From NCBI GenBank assembly GCA_023539445.1, contig JAKCEW010000005.1, forward strand, positions 6,123-70,122: 64,000 nucleotides of DNA, given 5' to 3'. Of the stretch, positions 17,233 through 25,372 are shown piece by piece. The notes under the pieces are model-generated. The model ran no database searches. It was not told the DNA's origin and was given only the letters and a program-made list of their open reading frames with translations. Made by a program: the position numbers and the translations under genes. This stretch comes from Candidatus Terraquivivens yellowstonensis (GTDB taxonomy: Archaea > Thermoproteota > Nitrososphaeria_A > Caldarchaeales > Wolframiiraptoraceae). Position 1 is the first letter of the stretch. Every line of letters begins with the position of its first letter.

Positions 17233-18335
17233 GTAACCACCTCTTTTAGCCTATTTTGCTCTGCCGCCTTCTTAATCTCCATCGCTATCCTCCTACCTAC
17301 GCCTACGACAAAACCATAATAGTACTTTGAGTAAGGGCTGGTCGTGGTCAGCATGGGGCTTCCCGGGACTCTCAACGACACGTCGAAAACCACGAATTCT
17401 AGATCCTTGTCTATTGCGCCCTGAAGGGCAAATGGCCCTATTATGCCTGGCGGGTATTCTTTTTTTACGGTCTCTACGAACCTTTCACCAACTTCAAAGA
17501 CTTTCTCCAGCAACGACTCCCTCACGGACGCTGGCTGATGTCCCACCTCTATGTTCTGGAGTAGGACGTCAACCTCTAGCTGTTCCCTGGCAGGAAGATT
17601 AACAAAGTCGTAGAGGTTCGTCTGGAGCCTCCTGTCCGCGCCAAGAAACTCAAGGCGATTATCGAGTGGCGAGTAGAAGTAGTTAAAGTTGAAAAGCGTA
17701 CCTATGACAAATTCCTCTATCACGGCTTTGGATAGCCCCTCCTCGGATATCAGACCCGCTTCAATCCTTTCCCGAGCCTTTCGCCTATATTCTGAGGGTG
17801 AGGAGGCGACAAAGAAGGCCCTCTCAGCCTTCCTCTTGGCTTCCTGCACCTTCACTATCACGGGCCTGTCTATTTCGTCCGGCGAGCTGTACCTAATGGG
17901 CGTCCTTATACCGGCCTTAGAGAGGAGGTAATACTGGTTCCTTTCTGCCCACCTCTCCTCTGCCTTCAACAAAGCCCTGTTGCCGAATATGGGCACGAAA
18001 AATTCATTTTCTATACCGTCGTATGGCACGTAGGTCGTAAAGGACCTGTTGGGAACGAAGATGGAATTTGCTGCCCTCAGATCAATCATCACGTCCTGTT
18101 TCAGAACGTCGCTAAACTTCTCAACCACGATTATTCTGTCCACTATCCTCTTGAAATGGACATAGGCCTTCATCCTGTCCCTTTGACAGACTGCTATAGT
18201 CGAGAGCTCCTCATCCTTCGCGCCATCAAAGACTTCTAAAGCCGAGTGGCTTCCTATGCAGCTGACAGACAGCGCTCTTGTGTTGTAGCTCTCTATAAGC
18301 CTTGCTATCTGGGACCTCTCGATCAAACCCAGCAC
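17229..18335 (-). CDS. Second PurP-family ATP-grasp protein, diverged
   Basis: 368 aa and clearly paralogous to the downstream gene: SCIGSHSALEVFDGAKDEE at the N-terminus, RPVIVKVQEAKRKAERAFF, and VFDVSLRVPGSPML where the canonical copy has VFEFSARIVAGTN. The glycine-rich loop is replaced by a charged insertion. Archaea with two PurP copies often lack a recognisable IMP cyclohydrolase, and it has been proposed that one copy takes another step in late purine synthesis; that role is inference here. First gene of the purine operon; 4-nt overlap with purP. Confidence 0.85.
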   Translation of the reverse strand: MLGLIERSQIARLIESYNTRALSVSCIGSHSALEVFDGAKDEELSTIAVCQRDRMKAYVHFKRIVDRIIVVEKFSDVLKQDVMIDLRAANSIFVPNRSFTTYVPYDGIENEFFVPIFGNRALLKAEERWAERNQYYLLSKAGIRTPIRYSSPDEIDRPVIVKVQEAKRKAERAFFVASSPSEYRRKARERIEAGLISEEGLSKAVIEEFVIGTLFNFNYFYSPLDNRLEFLGADRRLQTNLYDFVNLPAREQLEVDVLLQNIEVGHQPASVRESLLEKVFEVGERFVETVKKEYPPGIIGPFALQGAIDKDLEFVVFDVSLRVPGSPMLTTTSPYSKYYYGFVVGVGRRIAMEIKKAAEQNRLKEVVT

Positions 18336-18384
18336 CCAAGCTAGGCCTTGCTGTGTAGGATAAAAAATATAAAAAATTAAAGTT

Positions 18385-18813
18385 TTAGACCCCTTCCCGG
18401 ACCACTTCGGTCCTAACCATGACGGACGATCTATCTGCGAAGTGCTTTGTGTACTCCTTCGGTGCCAATCCTTTGACTATGTGCTCGAAAGCTTTCTCAG
18501 GCTGGCTTTCACGACCGCAAGTGTAGACATCAACCGTTGCGTATTGATAGCCGGGCCATGTATGCACCGCAACATGGCTCTCCGTGATTAGTGCTATGAC
18601 CGAGACACCGCCCTTCTTACTGAAGAACTTCCACGACTTAAGCTCCACTAGGTGCATATTCGCTATCTTAATAGCCTCTTTTACCAGCCTCCTCAGGTAC
18701 TTCTCGTCAGATATCAGTCGGACGTCGCATCCATAGAGATTGCCGTAGACGTGCTTGCCCACTATGTTGTCCTCGTCTCCCTTGAAAGTGGTCACCTTGT
18801 AGCTACTCAACAT
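18385..18813 (-). CDS. speD: S-adenosylmethionine decarboxylase family proenzyme (AdoMetDC or archaeal ArgDC)
   Basis: 142 aa from the chosen ATG. The self-cleavage motif ITESHVAVHTWPGY with the Glu-Ser pair that yields the pyruvoyl group is clear, followed by ATVDVYTCG. The family makes decarboxylated AdoMet for spermidine; in Crenarchaeota a close paralogue is an arginine decarboxylase, and I cannot separate them here. A longer frame starts at 18897, but a TATA box at 18841-18848 with spacing of about 30 nt supports the ATG at 18813. Confidence 0.88.
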   Translation of the reverse strand: MLSSYKVTTFKGDEDNIVGKHVYGNLYGCDVRLISDEKYLRRLVKEAIKIANMHLVELKSWKFFSKKGGVSVIALITESHVAVHTWPGYQYATVDVYTCGRESQPEKAFEHIVKGLAPKEYTKHFADRSSVMVRTEVVREGV

Positions 18814-18840
18814 TTTTTGTCTATTTGCTCTACAAACCAA

Positions 18841-18848
18841 ATTATAAA
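18841..18848 (-). promoter_or_regulatory. TATA box of the AdoMetDC-family gene
   Basis: Minus-strand TTTATAAT about 30 nt before the ATG at 18813; it lies inside the longer reading frame and argues against the upstream start. Confidence 0.55.
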
Positions 18849-19008
18849 TCTTCACCTTCACACGTACACTCAAGCACGTCTGACAACTCTTTTTCACATC
18901 GGTTGACCTTCGATGACAAGCATCCGCAAGTTATCATAAATTGCTAATTTGTTTGACTTCTTTTTTTGAAAATGAAACAAAATTTGCACATCGGCTAAGC
19001 ATCGGAAG

Positions 19009-19119
19009 TAAGAACGGTCTTGTGAGGGTGTCCCACCGGTTCGCGAGTCTTGGCCATAAACGCGCCGAACCGTCCCGATAGCACGAAGTGGCTAACCAAC
19101 CTGTAAGAGCCCGTTCACA
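19009..19119 (+). ncRNA. Candidate structured RNA with a cloverleaf-like fold, family unknown
   Basis: A GC-rich block in an AT-rich intergenic stretch (18814-19167). By eye it folds as a closing stem GAACGG(TCTT) 19012-19021 with (AAGA)..CCGTTC 19105-19116; hairpin A 19022-19036 (GGG/CCC core); hairpin B 19037-19045 with 19063-19072 (CGGTTCG/CGAACCG plus 2 bp after a bulge); hairpin C 19079-19084 with 19088-19094 (TAGCAC/GTG-CTA, GAA loop). A weak AAAATTT box about 27 nt upstream and GTTTTTT at 19125-19131 fit the plus strand. It lacks 5S, SRP, RNase P and tRNA signatures. Strand is less certain than the structure. Confidence 0.5.
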
Positions 19120-19167
19120 TTAAAGTTTTTTAAATGCCCCGTGCCCGACTAAAGCCGGTAGTCCTTC

Positions 19168-20238
19168 TTGCCAACAAAAGAAGAACTCATTCAAATTCTC
19201 AGAAGCGTTATCGACCCAGAGCTCGGCATTGACATAGTCTCTTTAGGGATGGTAAAGGATGTTAGCGTAGAAAATGGCACAATCAGAGTGACCCTAGAAT
19301 TGACGACACCGGCCTGCCCGTTCCGTAGCCAACTGAAGGAGAACGTCGAGAAGGTTCTAAAGACGGCACCAGGGGTCTCCGAGGTTAAGGTAGATGTGGT
19401 TGCCCGCGTCGCCTCCTCAAGGGTCAGCTATAATGTTCTTCCAGGTGTAAAAAACATAATCGCGATCGCCAGTGGTAAGGGTGGTGTCGGCAAGTCCACA
19501 GTCGCTGTGAACATAGGTTTGGCCTTAAGCGAATTTGGTGCAAGCGTAGGCATACTCGATGCTGACATATACGGACCCACAATACCCAAGATCTTAAACG
19601 TCAAAATTGGGCCTACCAACGCTGGTAATAAGATAGCGCCCGCAATAAGCTACAATGGTATGAAGGTGATGTCCATAGGTTTCCTCCTCCAAGAGGATGA
19701 GCCTGTAATATGGCGGGGGCCACTCGTCGCAAACGCCATCAAGCAGTTCTTGACTGAGGTGGAATGGGGCGAGTTGGACTATCTCATAGTGGACCTTCCG
19801 CCCGGAACCGGCGATGCCTCGTTAACGCTGGCACAGAGCATCCCCCTTACCGGTGTCGTCATAGTTAGCACGCCCCAGGATGCCGCGCTGAGGATAGCTA
19901 TGAAGGCCCTGAACATGTTCAGGAAGCTGAACGTCGAGATAATAGGTATAGTCGAGAACATGAGCTACTTCGTTTGTCCTAACTGCGGCCATGTGTCCGA
20001 GATATTCGGGAGGGGCAGTGTTAAGGCTGCCTGCGAGAGGCTTGGAATAAGGTTTTTGGGTGAAGTGCCGATAAGCCCGGATATAAGAATCAACGGCGAC
20101 CTCGGAAAGCCGGTCGTGATCGCGGCACCGAAATCCGAATCGGCGGAAGCCTTCAGGAGAATAGCTTATGCTATAGCGGGTAGTGTTTCGGTTATAGCCT
20201 ACAAGAAAAAAATGGGAGGAACGGGGAATGTCGCTTGA
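19168..20238 (+). CDS. Mrp/Nbp35-type Fe-S carrier ATPase with N-terminal MIP18 domain
   Basis: 356 aa. Residues 1-80 are a MIP18/DUF59 domain (VIDPELGIDIVSLGMV, TTPACPF). The ParA-like NTPase follows with ASGKGGVGKSTVAVNIG (deviant Walker A, about residue 98), DADIYGPTIP and DLPPGTGDASL. CPNC at residues 270/273 is the bridging cluster site. It is expected to assemble and deliver Fe-S clusters. TTG start. The moaE gene overlaps its end by 11 nt, so they are probably cotranscribed. Confidence 0.92.
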   Translation: MPTKEELIQILRSVIDPELGIDIVSLGMVKDVSVENGTIRVTLELTTPACPFRSQLKENVEKVLKTAPGVSEVKVDVVARVASSRVSYNVLPGVKNIIAIASGKGGVGKSTVAVNIGLALSEFGASVGILDADIYGPTIPKILNVKIGPTNAGNKIAPAISYNGMKVMSIGFLLQEDEPVIWRGPLVANAIKQFLTEVEWGELDYLIVDLPPGTGDASLTLAQSIPLTGVVIVSTPQDAALRIAMKALNMFRKLNVEIIGIVENMSYFVCPNCGHVSEIFGRGSVKAACERLGIRFLGEVPISPDIRINGDLGKPVVIAAPKSESAEAFRRIAYAIAGSVSVIAYKKKMGGTGNVA

Positions 20239-20686
20239 GAAAAAAGGCCTACCAGCGCCCGGAGTTTACGGAAAGGAAGAGCTCGACCTATGGAAATTAC
20301 TATCGAGGATGCAAGATGCTTTAGTTGGTGGAAGCTCTGGAGCGGTCGCCAGCTTCTTGGGCATCGTCAAATCTATCGGTAGCAACGGAAAAAGGGTCGA
20401 GCATTTGGAGATAGAGGCATACGACAGACACGCGAACCCCACGATACAGAGGATATGCGAAGAGACGAGGGAGAAGTTCGGCCTAGAATTCGTAGGGATA
20501 TGGCATCTAAAAGGCAGGTTTAAGGTCGGCGAACCTCTTGTACTGGTCGTCGTGGCAGGCAAAAGCAGGAAGGAAGTTTTTCAAGCTTTGGAGGAGGCTG
20601 TTAACAGGTACAAGACGGAGCCCGCGCTTTTCAAGAAAGAGGCATACGAGGATGGAACGTACGCGTGGCTTGATGCAGGGCATTGA
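20228..20686 (+). CDS. moaE: Molybdopterin synthase catalytic subunit
   Basis: 152 aa. Family features: GAVASFLGIVKSIG near the start, LEIEAYDRHA (the EAY..MA region), GIWHLKGRFKVGEPLVLVVV and FKKEAYEDGTYAWL, which contains the catalytic lysine of the KKE..DG..W motif. It transfers sulfur to cPMP with MoaD; moaD is not in the window. moaC and moaB lie at 38.4-39.4 kb, so Moco genes are scattered. It overlaps mrp by 11 nt, which fits a link to metal-cofactor assembly. Confidence 0.9.
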   Translation: MSLEKKGLPAPGVYGKEELDLWKLLSRMQDALVGGSSGAVASFLGIVKSIGSNGKRVEHLEIEAYDRHANPTIQRICEETREKFGLEFVGIWHLKGRFKVGEPLVLVVVAGKSRKEVFQALEEAVNRYKTEPALFKKEAYEDGTYAWLDAGH

Positions 20687-20713
20687 TGGACGTTACTAGC
20701 GGGCTACGGTGCC

Positions 20714-21205
20714 TTATTCTTGTTTAGCAAATTGGGGTAGCAAGACCCTGATGAGCCTCTCTTCACCGGCCATGACGTGATAGCTCGGCGACCTAACCTT
20801 CTTATCCCCTACGAATACGTGGCCGTGAACTATCAGTTGCCTTGCATGGTGTATCGAGTTAGCCAATCCGAGCTTGTAAACAACGGTTTGTAACCTTCTC
20901 TCCAAAAAGTCCCTAACCGTAAGCCTTAGTACGTCATCCAACGTCGCCGTGGAGGGCAGAACCCCGAACCTCGCCAGCTTTCCTATAAGCACCCCCTCTT
21001 TCTCTTTCCTCTCTTCGCCACTAAGAACGAAGAGGGACCTAGCTATTGCCCTATACTTCCTGAGGGTTGCTGCCGTCCTCCAAAGCTCTCTTTTGTTCCT
21101 TAACCCGTACTCGCCTACGAGCTTCAGCTCTTCCGCTAAGACATCCGCTCTCCAAGGATGCCTTGGCGTCTCATACTTCTTACGGTGCCTCTTAGGGTCT
21201 CCCAT
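20714..21205 (-). CDS. rps4: 30S ribosomal protein S4 (uS4)
   Basis: 163 aa. The MGDPKRHRKKYETPRHPW start is typical of archaeal/eukaryal S4/S9e, with an S4 RNA-binding domain at LERRLQTVVYKLGLANSIHHARQLIVHGHVFV. Primary 16S rRNA binder. In most archaea this gene is in the S13-S4-S11-rpoD cluster; here it is alone and convergent with moaE, about 21 kb from rps11. Confidence 0.97.
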   Translation of the reverse strand: MGDPKRHRKKYETPRHPWRADVLAEELKLVGEYGLRNKRELWRTAATLRKYRAIARSLFVLSGEERKEKEGVLIGKLARFGVLPSTATLDDVLRLTVRDFLERRLQTVVYKLGLANSIHHARQLIVHGHVFVGDKKVRSPSYHVMAGEERLIRVLLPQFAKQE

Positions 21206-21264
21206 GCCTGTAGGCTAGGCTTTATTGTCCTATTTTTAGCTTTCGGAGATTTTAAGAGAAAAAG

Positions 21265-21271
21265 TTTATAC
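21265..21271 (+). promoter_or_regulatory. TATA box of the MazG-like gene
   Basis: TTTATAC centred 25-26 nt before the ATG at 21293. It supports this start rather than the longer frame from 21158, which would run over the promoter and into rps4. Confidence 0.6.
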
Positions 21272-21292
21272 GAGCTTGTCCTATTACGCGCT

Positions 21293-21601
21293 ATGGATTG
21301 TAGTCAATTAAAGTCTCTCGCAAGTTTTCAGAACCTCTTCAAGGAACTCTACATGTCTAGGGATTTGAGTAGGGGTGCCGATAAGACCCTGCTTTGGTTG
21401 GTATCAGAGCTGGGCGAGCTGGCCGATGCGTATCTAAAGCAGGATGTAAATTCTATGAAAGAAGAGGCGGCCGATGTATTCGCATGGCTCTGCAGTTTTT
21501 GCAACTTGCTTAACATAGACCTTGAAGAGGCAGTCTTAAAAAAGTACGGCAACGGATGTCCTAGATGTTCCTCATCACCGTGCAAGTGCCCGGTGAGATA
21601 A
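21293..21601 (+). CDS. MazG-like nucleoside triphosphate pyrophosphohydrolase with C-terminal cysteine tail
   Basis: 102 aa. SELGELADAYLKQ and KEEAADVFAWLCSF give the ExxE...ExxD metal sites of the all-alpha NTP-PPase fold. It probably hydrolyses aberrant or damaged dNTPs/NTPs as a tetramer of half-size subunits. The C-terminus CPRCSSSPCKC holds four cysteines suited to a zinc site, as in archaeal relatives. Leaderless start at 21293. The nre DNA-repair gene follows 36 nt later. Confidence 0.82.
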   Translation: MDCSQLKSLASFQNLFKELYMSRDLSRGADKTLLWLVSELGELADAYLKQDVNSMKEEAADVFAWLCSFCNLLNIDLEEAVLKKYGNGCPRCSSSPCKCPVR

Positions 21602-21637
21602 GGAAATTAAAAACCCTTTTAATAGAATGTATCAGGC

Positions 21638-22876
21638 TTGCTACACGAGTACGAGATCGGTAAGCTTGAAGCAAAGGGCGAATTGAGAAACTTCTGTCCA
21701 GTTTGCAAGGGCAGGCTTTCTGAGTGCAGGCCGGCTGTGTGCCCATTTGTTAAGAAGCTATCTATGTGGATACCAATGGAAAGGTTCCAGGATAGGATAG
21801 TGTTCGGTGCGAGCCCACCAACAGTGTTCGTGGGTGAATGGGGGTATCCAAGGGTAAACGTCGGACCTGCCGTTTCTGCTATGGAAAAGGACTTCGCAGG
21901 TTTACTTGACTTGCATGAAAAATGGTTGGGTTTTTCCATAGATGAGCTCTTGCTCATGAGGCTCAGTCTACTTCACGGTAAGAAAAGGGTTGGTGTTACT
22001 GTAGCAAGGATGCCGAGCAGGTTTATCGAATCCTTCCAGGAGCTGGCAATGTCGTCTACACCAGTGGATACCGAAATGGAGTTAGAGAGCAGACCCGCGC
22101 TAAAGCCCCTATTTTACGTAAGGGAATCGCCAATAGGCCCTTCAGCGCCGCTTCTAAAAATAAGGCTTGCTGAGAATCCCAGCGTCCCAAGGATCGTCGA
22201 AAAGGCGGTATCGGATGCGGATTTGAGGGCAGAAAATGCTATCTTAACAATGTACCGCTCCGGCATTAGGCAAGAGCACATAACCCGGCTCCTCTCCATC
22301 GGCCTCCTTGGCTCAAAGAATGAGAGGAAGATGGTCCCTACAGAGTGGAGCATAACGGCCGTTGATGGGATAATCGGCAAGGCACTCAGGAAGGAAGTTA
22401 TAAAATATTCTTTAATAAACTGCTACGAGGTTTATGGGTTCGAGGCCTTACATAACAGAGTTTGCATCCTCTTGCTACCGTTGAGATGGATGTTCGAGGT
22501 CCTTGAATACTGGCACAGCATGCCCAGCAAGTTTCCTTACTCGGACCACGAGATCACGGGCTTCCCGGAAAGGTATCCTGAGAATATTGGCGGTGCCTAT
22601 CATGCAGTAAGGCTTCCGGTACTGGAGCATCTATCGGTTAGGAGAAGACAGGCGGCTGCTCTTGTCTTTATTGAGGTCTTCCCTGGCTGGTTACCGCTCG
22701 GCGTCTGGAGACTTAGGGAGATTAGCAGGAAGGCCCTTAGCATGCAACCTACCAAGGCGAATAGCTTAGATGAAGCCCTATCGCTCTTATCAACGAAGTT
22801 GAAACTTCCGATTGAAAAGTGGGTAAGAGCAAGCTGGTTGCTGGATTTCTTGAAAAATCAAACTAGGCTGGAATAA
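21638..22876 (+). CDS. nreA: Nre-family archaeal DNA repair protein
   Basis: 412 aa from a TTG. N-terminal zinc-finger-like CPVCKGRLSECRPAVCPF, then the Nre hallmark VPTEWSITAVDGIIG and NCYEVYGFEALHNR. Nre proteins are archaeal specific and, in haloarchaea, act in repair of DNA lesions in cooperation with PCNA. The usual C-terminal PIP box is not obvious; the end reads SWLLDFLKNQTRLE, at best a weak match. Neighbours MazG, Hjc and SSB fit a genome-maintenance region. Confidence 0.85.
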   Translation: MLHEYEIGKLEAKGELRNFCPVCKGRLSECRPAVCPFVKKLSMWIPMERFQDRIVFGASPPTVFVGEWGYPRVNVGPAVSAMEKDFAGLLDLHEKWLGFSIDELLLMRLSLLHGKKRVGVTVARMPSRFIESFQELAMSSTPVDTEMELESRPALKPLFYVRESPIGPSAPLLKIRLAENPSVPRIVEKAVSDADLRAENAILTMYRSGIRQEHITRLLSIGLLGSKNERKMVPTEWSITAVDGIIGKALRKEVIKYSLINCYEVYGFEALHNRVCILLLPLRWMFEVLEYWHSMPSKFPYSDHEITGFPERYPENIGGAYHAVRLPVLEHLSVRRRQAAALVFIEVFPGWLPLGVWRLREISRKALSMQPTKANSLDEALSLLSTKLKLPIEKWVRASWLLDFLKNQTRLE

Positions 22877-22966
22877 AAACGATCGTTTTACCCTGAGAAT
22901 GTCTGGCAGTAATGGGGAGGGAAGCGGCTTATATGAGCACAATTTTCTTAAAATCGGTGCATAAGG

Positions 22967-23398
22967 ATGCCCAAGAAACCTAAGAACACACTCTCACCAA
23001 GGTACAAGGCAAGGGTTGGTTACGAGAGCGAGTATGCTTTGGTCAAAAAGCTGGTCGGCAAGGGCTGGCCCGGATGGTACGCTCTGAGAACCCCTGGAAG
23101 CGGAAGCGGAAAGATGGCAAAGCCAGACATTATAGCGGTAGAGAACGGAGAACTGTATGCTATAGAAGTCAAGTCAAGCAGGAAACCTTACGTCATGCTA
23201 AACAGGGAACAGGTTAAGAGGCTCCTAGAATTTTGCAGGATGTTCCGCCTAAGGTGTCCACATTGTGGAAAGGAATTCGCGGCAAAACCCGTCTTGGCGG
23301 TCAGGTTCATGGGTTATGGATGGGAATTCATCGAAGTTCCGGAGAATACGGACCATCCAATTATAATAAAAAGAAGGCCTAAAGACTCAGGTTCATGA
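22967..23398 (+). CDS. hjc: Holliday junction resolvase Hjc with an extra CxxC insertion
   Basis: 143 aa. The nuclease core is YESEYALVKKL (catalytic Glu), KPDIIAV (Asp) and AIEVKSSRKP (ExK), followed by the structural segment KPVLAVRFMGYGWEFIEV. Cleaves four-way junctions in recombination. Compared with typical 120-130-aa Hjc, it has a basic N-terminal tail and an inserted RCPHCGKEFAAK between helix and strand, with a single CxxC. A TATA-like GCTTATATGAG lies about 35 nt upstream. Its end overlaps the convergent wHTH gene by 6 nt. Confidence 0.93.
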   Translation: MPKKPKNTLSPRYKARVGYESEYALVKKLVGKGWPGWYALRTPGSGSGKMAKPDIIAVENGELYAIEVKSSRKPYVMLNREQVKRLLEFCRMFRLRCPHCGKEFAAKPVLAVRFMGYGWEFIEVPENTDHPIIIKRRPKDSGS

Positions 23399-23809
23399 TG
23401 CATTCTTTCTTGTTTGTACCTGCTTATTTTGCTCCTTTTCTGGTGCCTGCTTAAGCTTTATCACCCTCTCCTCGACCGGTTTCTCGAAGACCTTTCTCTC
23501 AACTTCTCCAAGCTCAATGAGTAGAGGACTGAGGAAGTGGCTGAGCGACGGCGAGTTCTTAAGCCACTTTCTCTCGGAGGGTTTTGATAGATAACCTATT
23601 TGGACGAGGGCTTGTAGTAGATTCGATACGCTCCTTCTCTTCTTCTTATCCTTGGTGATCTCTGGTGGTAGGAGCTCTGCTATCTGTGTTAAAGTAAACG
23701 GTTGGACTCGTATGTTTGCTATAGCGGCTAAGATTGCCTCGACATCCTCTGGTTTCAACAACCTCGTTTTCCAACTAAGCATTGTGACTATCGGGTGAAT
23801 CTTACCCAT
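23393..23809 (-). CDS. Winged-helix-like protein, partner of the coiled-coil gene, function unknown
   Basis: 138 aa. The middle (residues about 20-80) looks like a winged helix: EDVEAILAAIANI, FTLTQIAELLPPEI, RRSVSNLLQALVQIGYLS. The C-terminus is a charged tail. No family recognised. It begins 9 nt after the stop of the coiled-coil gene, so the two are cotranscribed and probably act together. A structural comparison with kleisin/ScpB or RFC-like wHTH proteins might be informative, but nothing in the sequence alone assigns it. Confidence 0.65.
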   Translation of the reverse strand: MGKIHPIVTMLSWKTRLLKPEDVEAILAAIANIRVQPFTLTQIAELLPPEITKDKKKRRSVSNLLQALVQIGYLSKPSERKWLKNSPSLSHFLSPLLIELGEVERKVFEKPVEERVIKLKQAPEKEQNKQVQTRKNAS

Positions 23810-23818
23810 TGCGGTGCT

Positions 23819-25288
23819 CTACCTCTGGTAGAGCTTAAGTATGATATCAGGGTCTATGATGTTGGTTTTATTGCAAGAAGGACAGACAATCTTTAAGGTT
23901 TCTCCTTTGTTCTTTAATTCCGTCAGCTCTTCGGTGGTGGGTAGCCAGACAGAAGTCCCAGCCCTACAGTATCTACATATTATCTTTGCCTTTTTATCGC
24001 TCGGTACCTTAGGGATCTTTTCCCCTGTACTGGTTTTTAGTAAGAAGATTATCTGTTCACCTTCCTTCGGCGCCCCGGCGGTCGCCTCAGTTTGCATAGA
24101 TTTGAGGACGCTCTTTATTGACTGCAACTCTTCCTCCAGCTTTGCCCTTTTCTCCACTAGGCTTTCGAATTGTTTCTCCAACCTCTCGAAGACCCACTTC
24201 GGAACGAACTCTCCGGAGAGTGCTGGTATGACCAGCTCCACCAACCTTTTCCTCGCCTTCTCTAAAAGGTGTCCCTCCAACGGTTTCAGCATTGGAAGCT
24301 CACCGCGCTTTATCTTCAGTATGTTATTCATTTGCTGTATGATGGCCTCTATGTCCTCAGGTTGGGTGTTTTGGGGCTCGGAGAGTAGTGTAAGCAAGGA
24401 TCTAGCGGCGTTTAGCTCATCTTCCAGCTCCTTAAGCATTGTCTGCTTCTTTGAGACCTCCTCGTCCAACTTCTTGAGTTCCTCTTTTTTGTTCTCTATT
24501 GCCGAAAGCAAATCCTTTACTGTGCCCTTTACATCAAGCAATGAAGAGTACTCGACATAAAGGGTTTCGCGTAACCTTTTTAATTCCTCAACTTCCTGTT
24601 TTAGGCTATCCCGTTGAGCCTTCAACTCTTCTAGGGCAGACTTTATCGCGCTAACTTCCGACTCGACATTAAGTAGCTCGGCACACTCACGAAGAAGAGA
24701 GTCGTGTTTCGCGCTGGCTTCGTTTACGTTTGCCTCAACCTCTTTCAATTTCTGCTCAAGTTCCGCTATGTGCTTGTTTAGGTCGCCGGCCTTGATCACC
24801 TGATCGATCACTTCGTTTGGATCGCCCTTTGAACTTTTTATGGAGTTCAACACGGCAACAAGCCTTTCGATGTCATCCAAGCCTAGCTTGTATTGCTCTA
24901 AAACCGAGAGTAGTGAGTTGACCCTGTTCACTATTTCTAAAGTAAGCTTTCTCTGCTGCATGTAAATCTCTAAATCTTCCTCGAGCCTCGCTCTCTTCTT
25001 CTTCAAATCGTCTATCGCATACTCTATCGTTACGAGCTCCCTTGTCTTTTTCTCGTACTCCTTCAACAGGGCGCCTATGCTCTTTCCTGTCTCCTTTTCC
25101 AGCTTTCTTAACCTAGTCATGGCAGTGGCGTAATATCTGATTTTTGACGGCTCTTTCGAAGCACTTTCGATAGCGTCAAGAAAGTCTTCTAGCTTTTGTA
25201 GCGAAATGCCGGCTTTATCCAACCTACGCAATAGTTCCTCCGCTTTCTGGGCCGTTGCGCTTTCCTTAAAGACTCCTTCCTCTGCCAA
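23819..25288 (-). CDS. Long coiled-coil protein with C-terminal zinc ribbon, function unknown
   Basis: 489 aa from a TTG. Coiled coil dominates residues about 50-320 with breaks near 140-175, followed by a second coil near 370-405. The last 60 residues carry CRYC and CPSC, a four-cysteine zinc ribbon. No ATPase motif, signal peptide or membrane helix is seen, so it is not an SMC itself. With the wHTH gene 9 nt downstream and Hjc and SSB as neighbours, a chromosome-associated scaffold is a reasonable guess only. Confidence 0.7.
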   Translation of the reverse strand: MAEEGVFKESATAQKAEELLRRLDKAGISLQKLEDFLDAIESASKEPSKIRYYATAMTRLRKLEKETGKSIGALLKEYEKKTRELVTIEYAIDDLKKKRARLEEDLEIYMQQRKLTLEIVNRVNSLLSVLEQYKLGLDDIERLVAVLNSIKSSKGDPNEVIDQVIKAGDLNKHIAELEQKLKEVEANVNEASAKHDSLLRECAELLNVESEVSAIKSALEELKAQRDSLKQEVEELKRLRETLYVEYSSLLDVKGTVKDLLSAIENKKEELKKLDEEVSKKQTMLKELEDELNAARSLLTLLSEPQNTQPEDIEAIIQQMNNILKIKRGELPMLKPLEGHLLEKARKRLVELVIPALSGEFVPKWVFERLEKQFESLVEKRAKLEEELQSIKSVLKSMQTEATAGAPKEGEQIIFLLKTSTGEKIPKVPSDKKAKIICRYCRAGTSVWLPTTEELTELKNKGETLKIVCPSCNKTNIIDPDIILKLYQR

Positions 25289-25340
25289 GGGCTTTTCTCT
25301 CGAATTTATTCAACCATTAAATATAAAAATATTGTTTGTT

Positions 25341-25363
25341 AAGACGGGTTGGATGACCGTCTT
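25341..25363. terminator. Perfect 7-bp hairpin upstream of the coiled-coil gene
   Basis: AAGACGG (25341-25347) and CCGTCTT (25357-25363) with a 9-nt loop. On the minus strand it follows the candidate C/D sRNA and precedes a T-rich run and the coiled-coil gene's promoter, so it may be the sRNA's terminator. Confidence 0.4.
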
Positions 25364-25372
25364 AATACCCTA

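Noticed and set aside
18814-18897. 28-residue N-terminal extension of the AdoMetDC-family protein
   Set aside because: Contains a well-placed TATA box and is Cys/Lys-rich unlike the family.
19012-19116. Possible 5S rRNA, tRNA or H/ACA RNA
   Set aside because: GGCCATA and CCGAACC occur, but about 10 nt apart instead of roughly 25-30 as in 5S. There is no T-loop or anticodon arm. ACA follows the closing stem, but the fold lacks an H/ACA pocket and K-turn spacing.
21158-21292. Upstream extension of the MazG-like frame
   Set aside because: Overlaps the rps4 start and contains the promoter of the gene.
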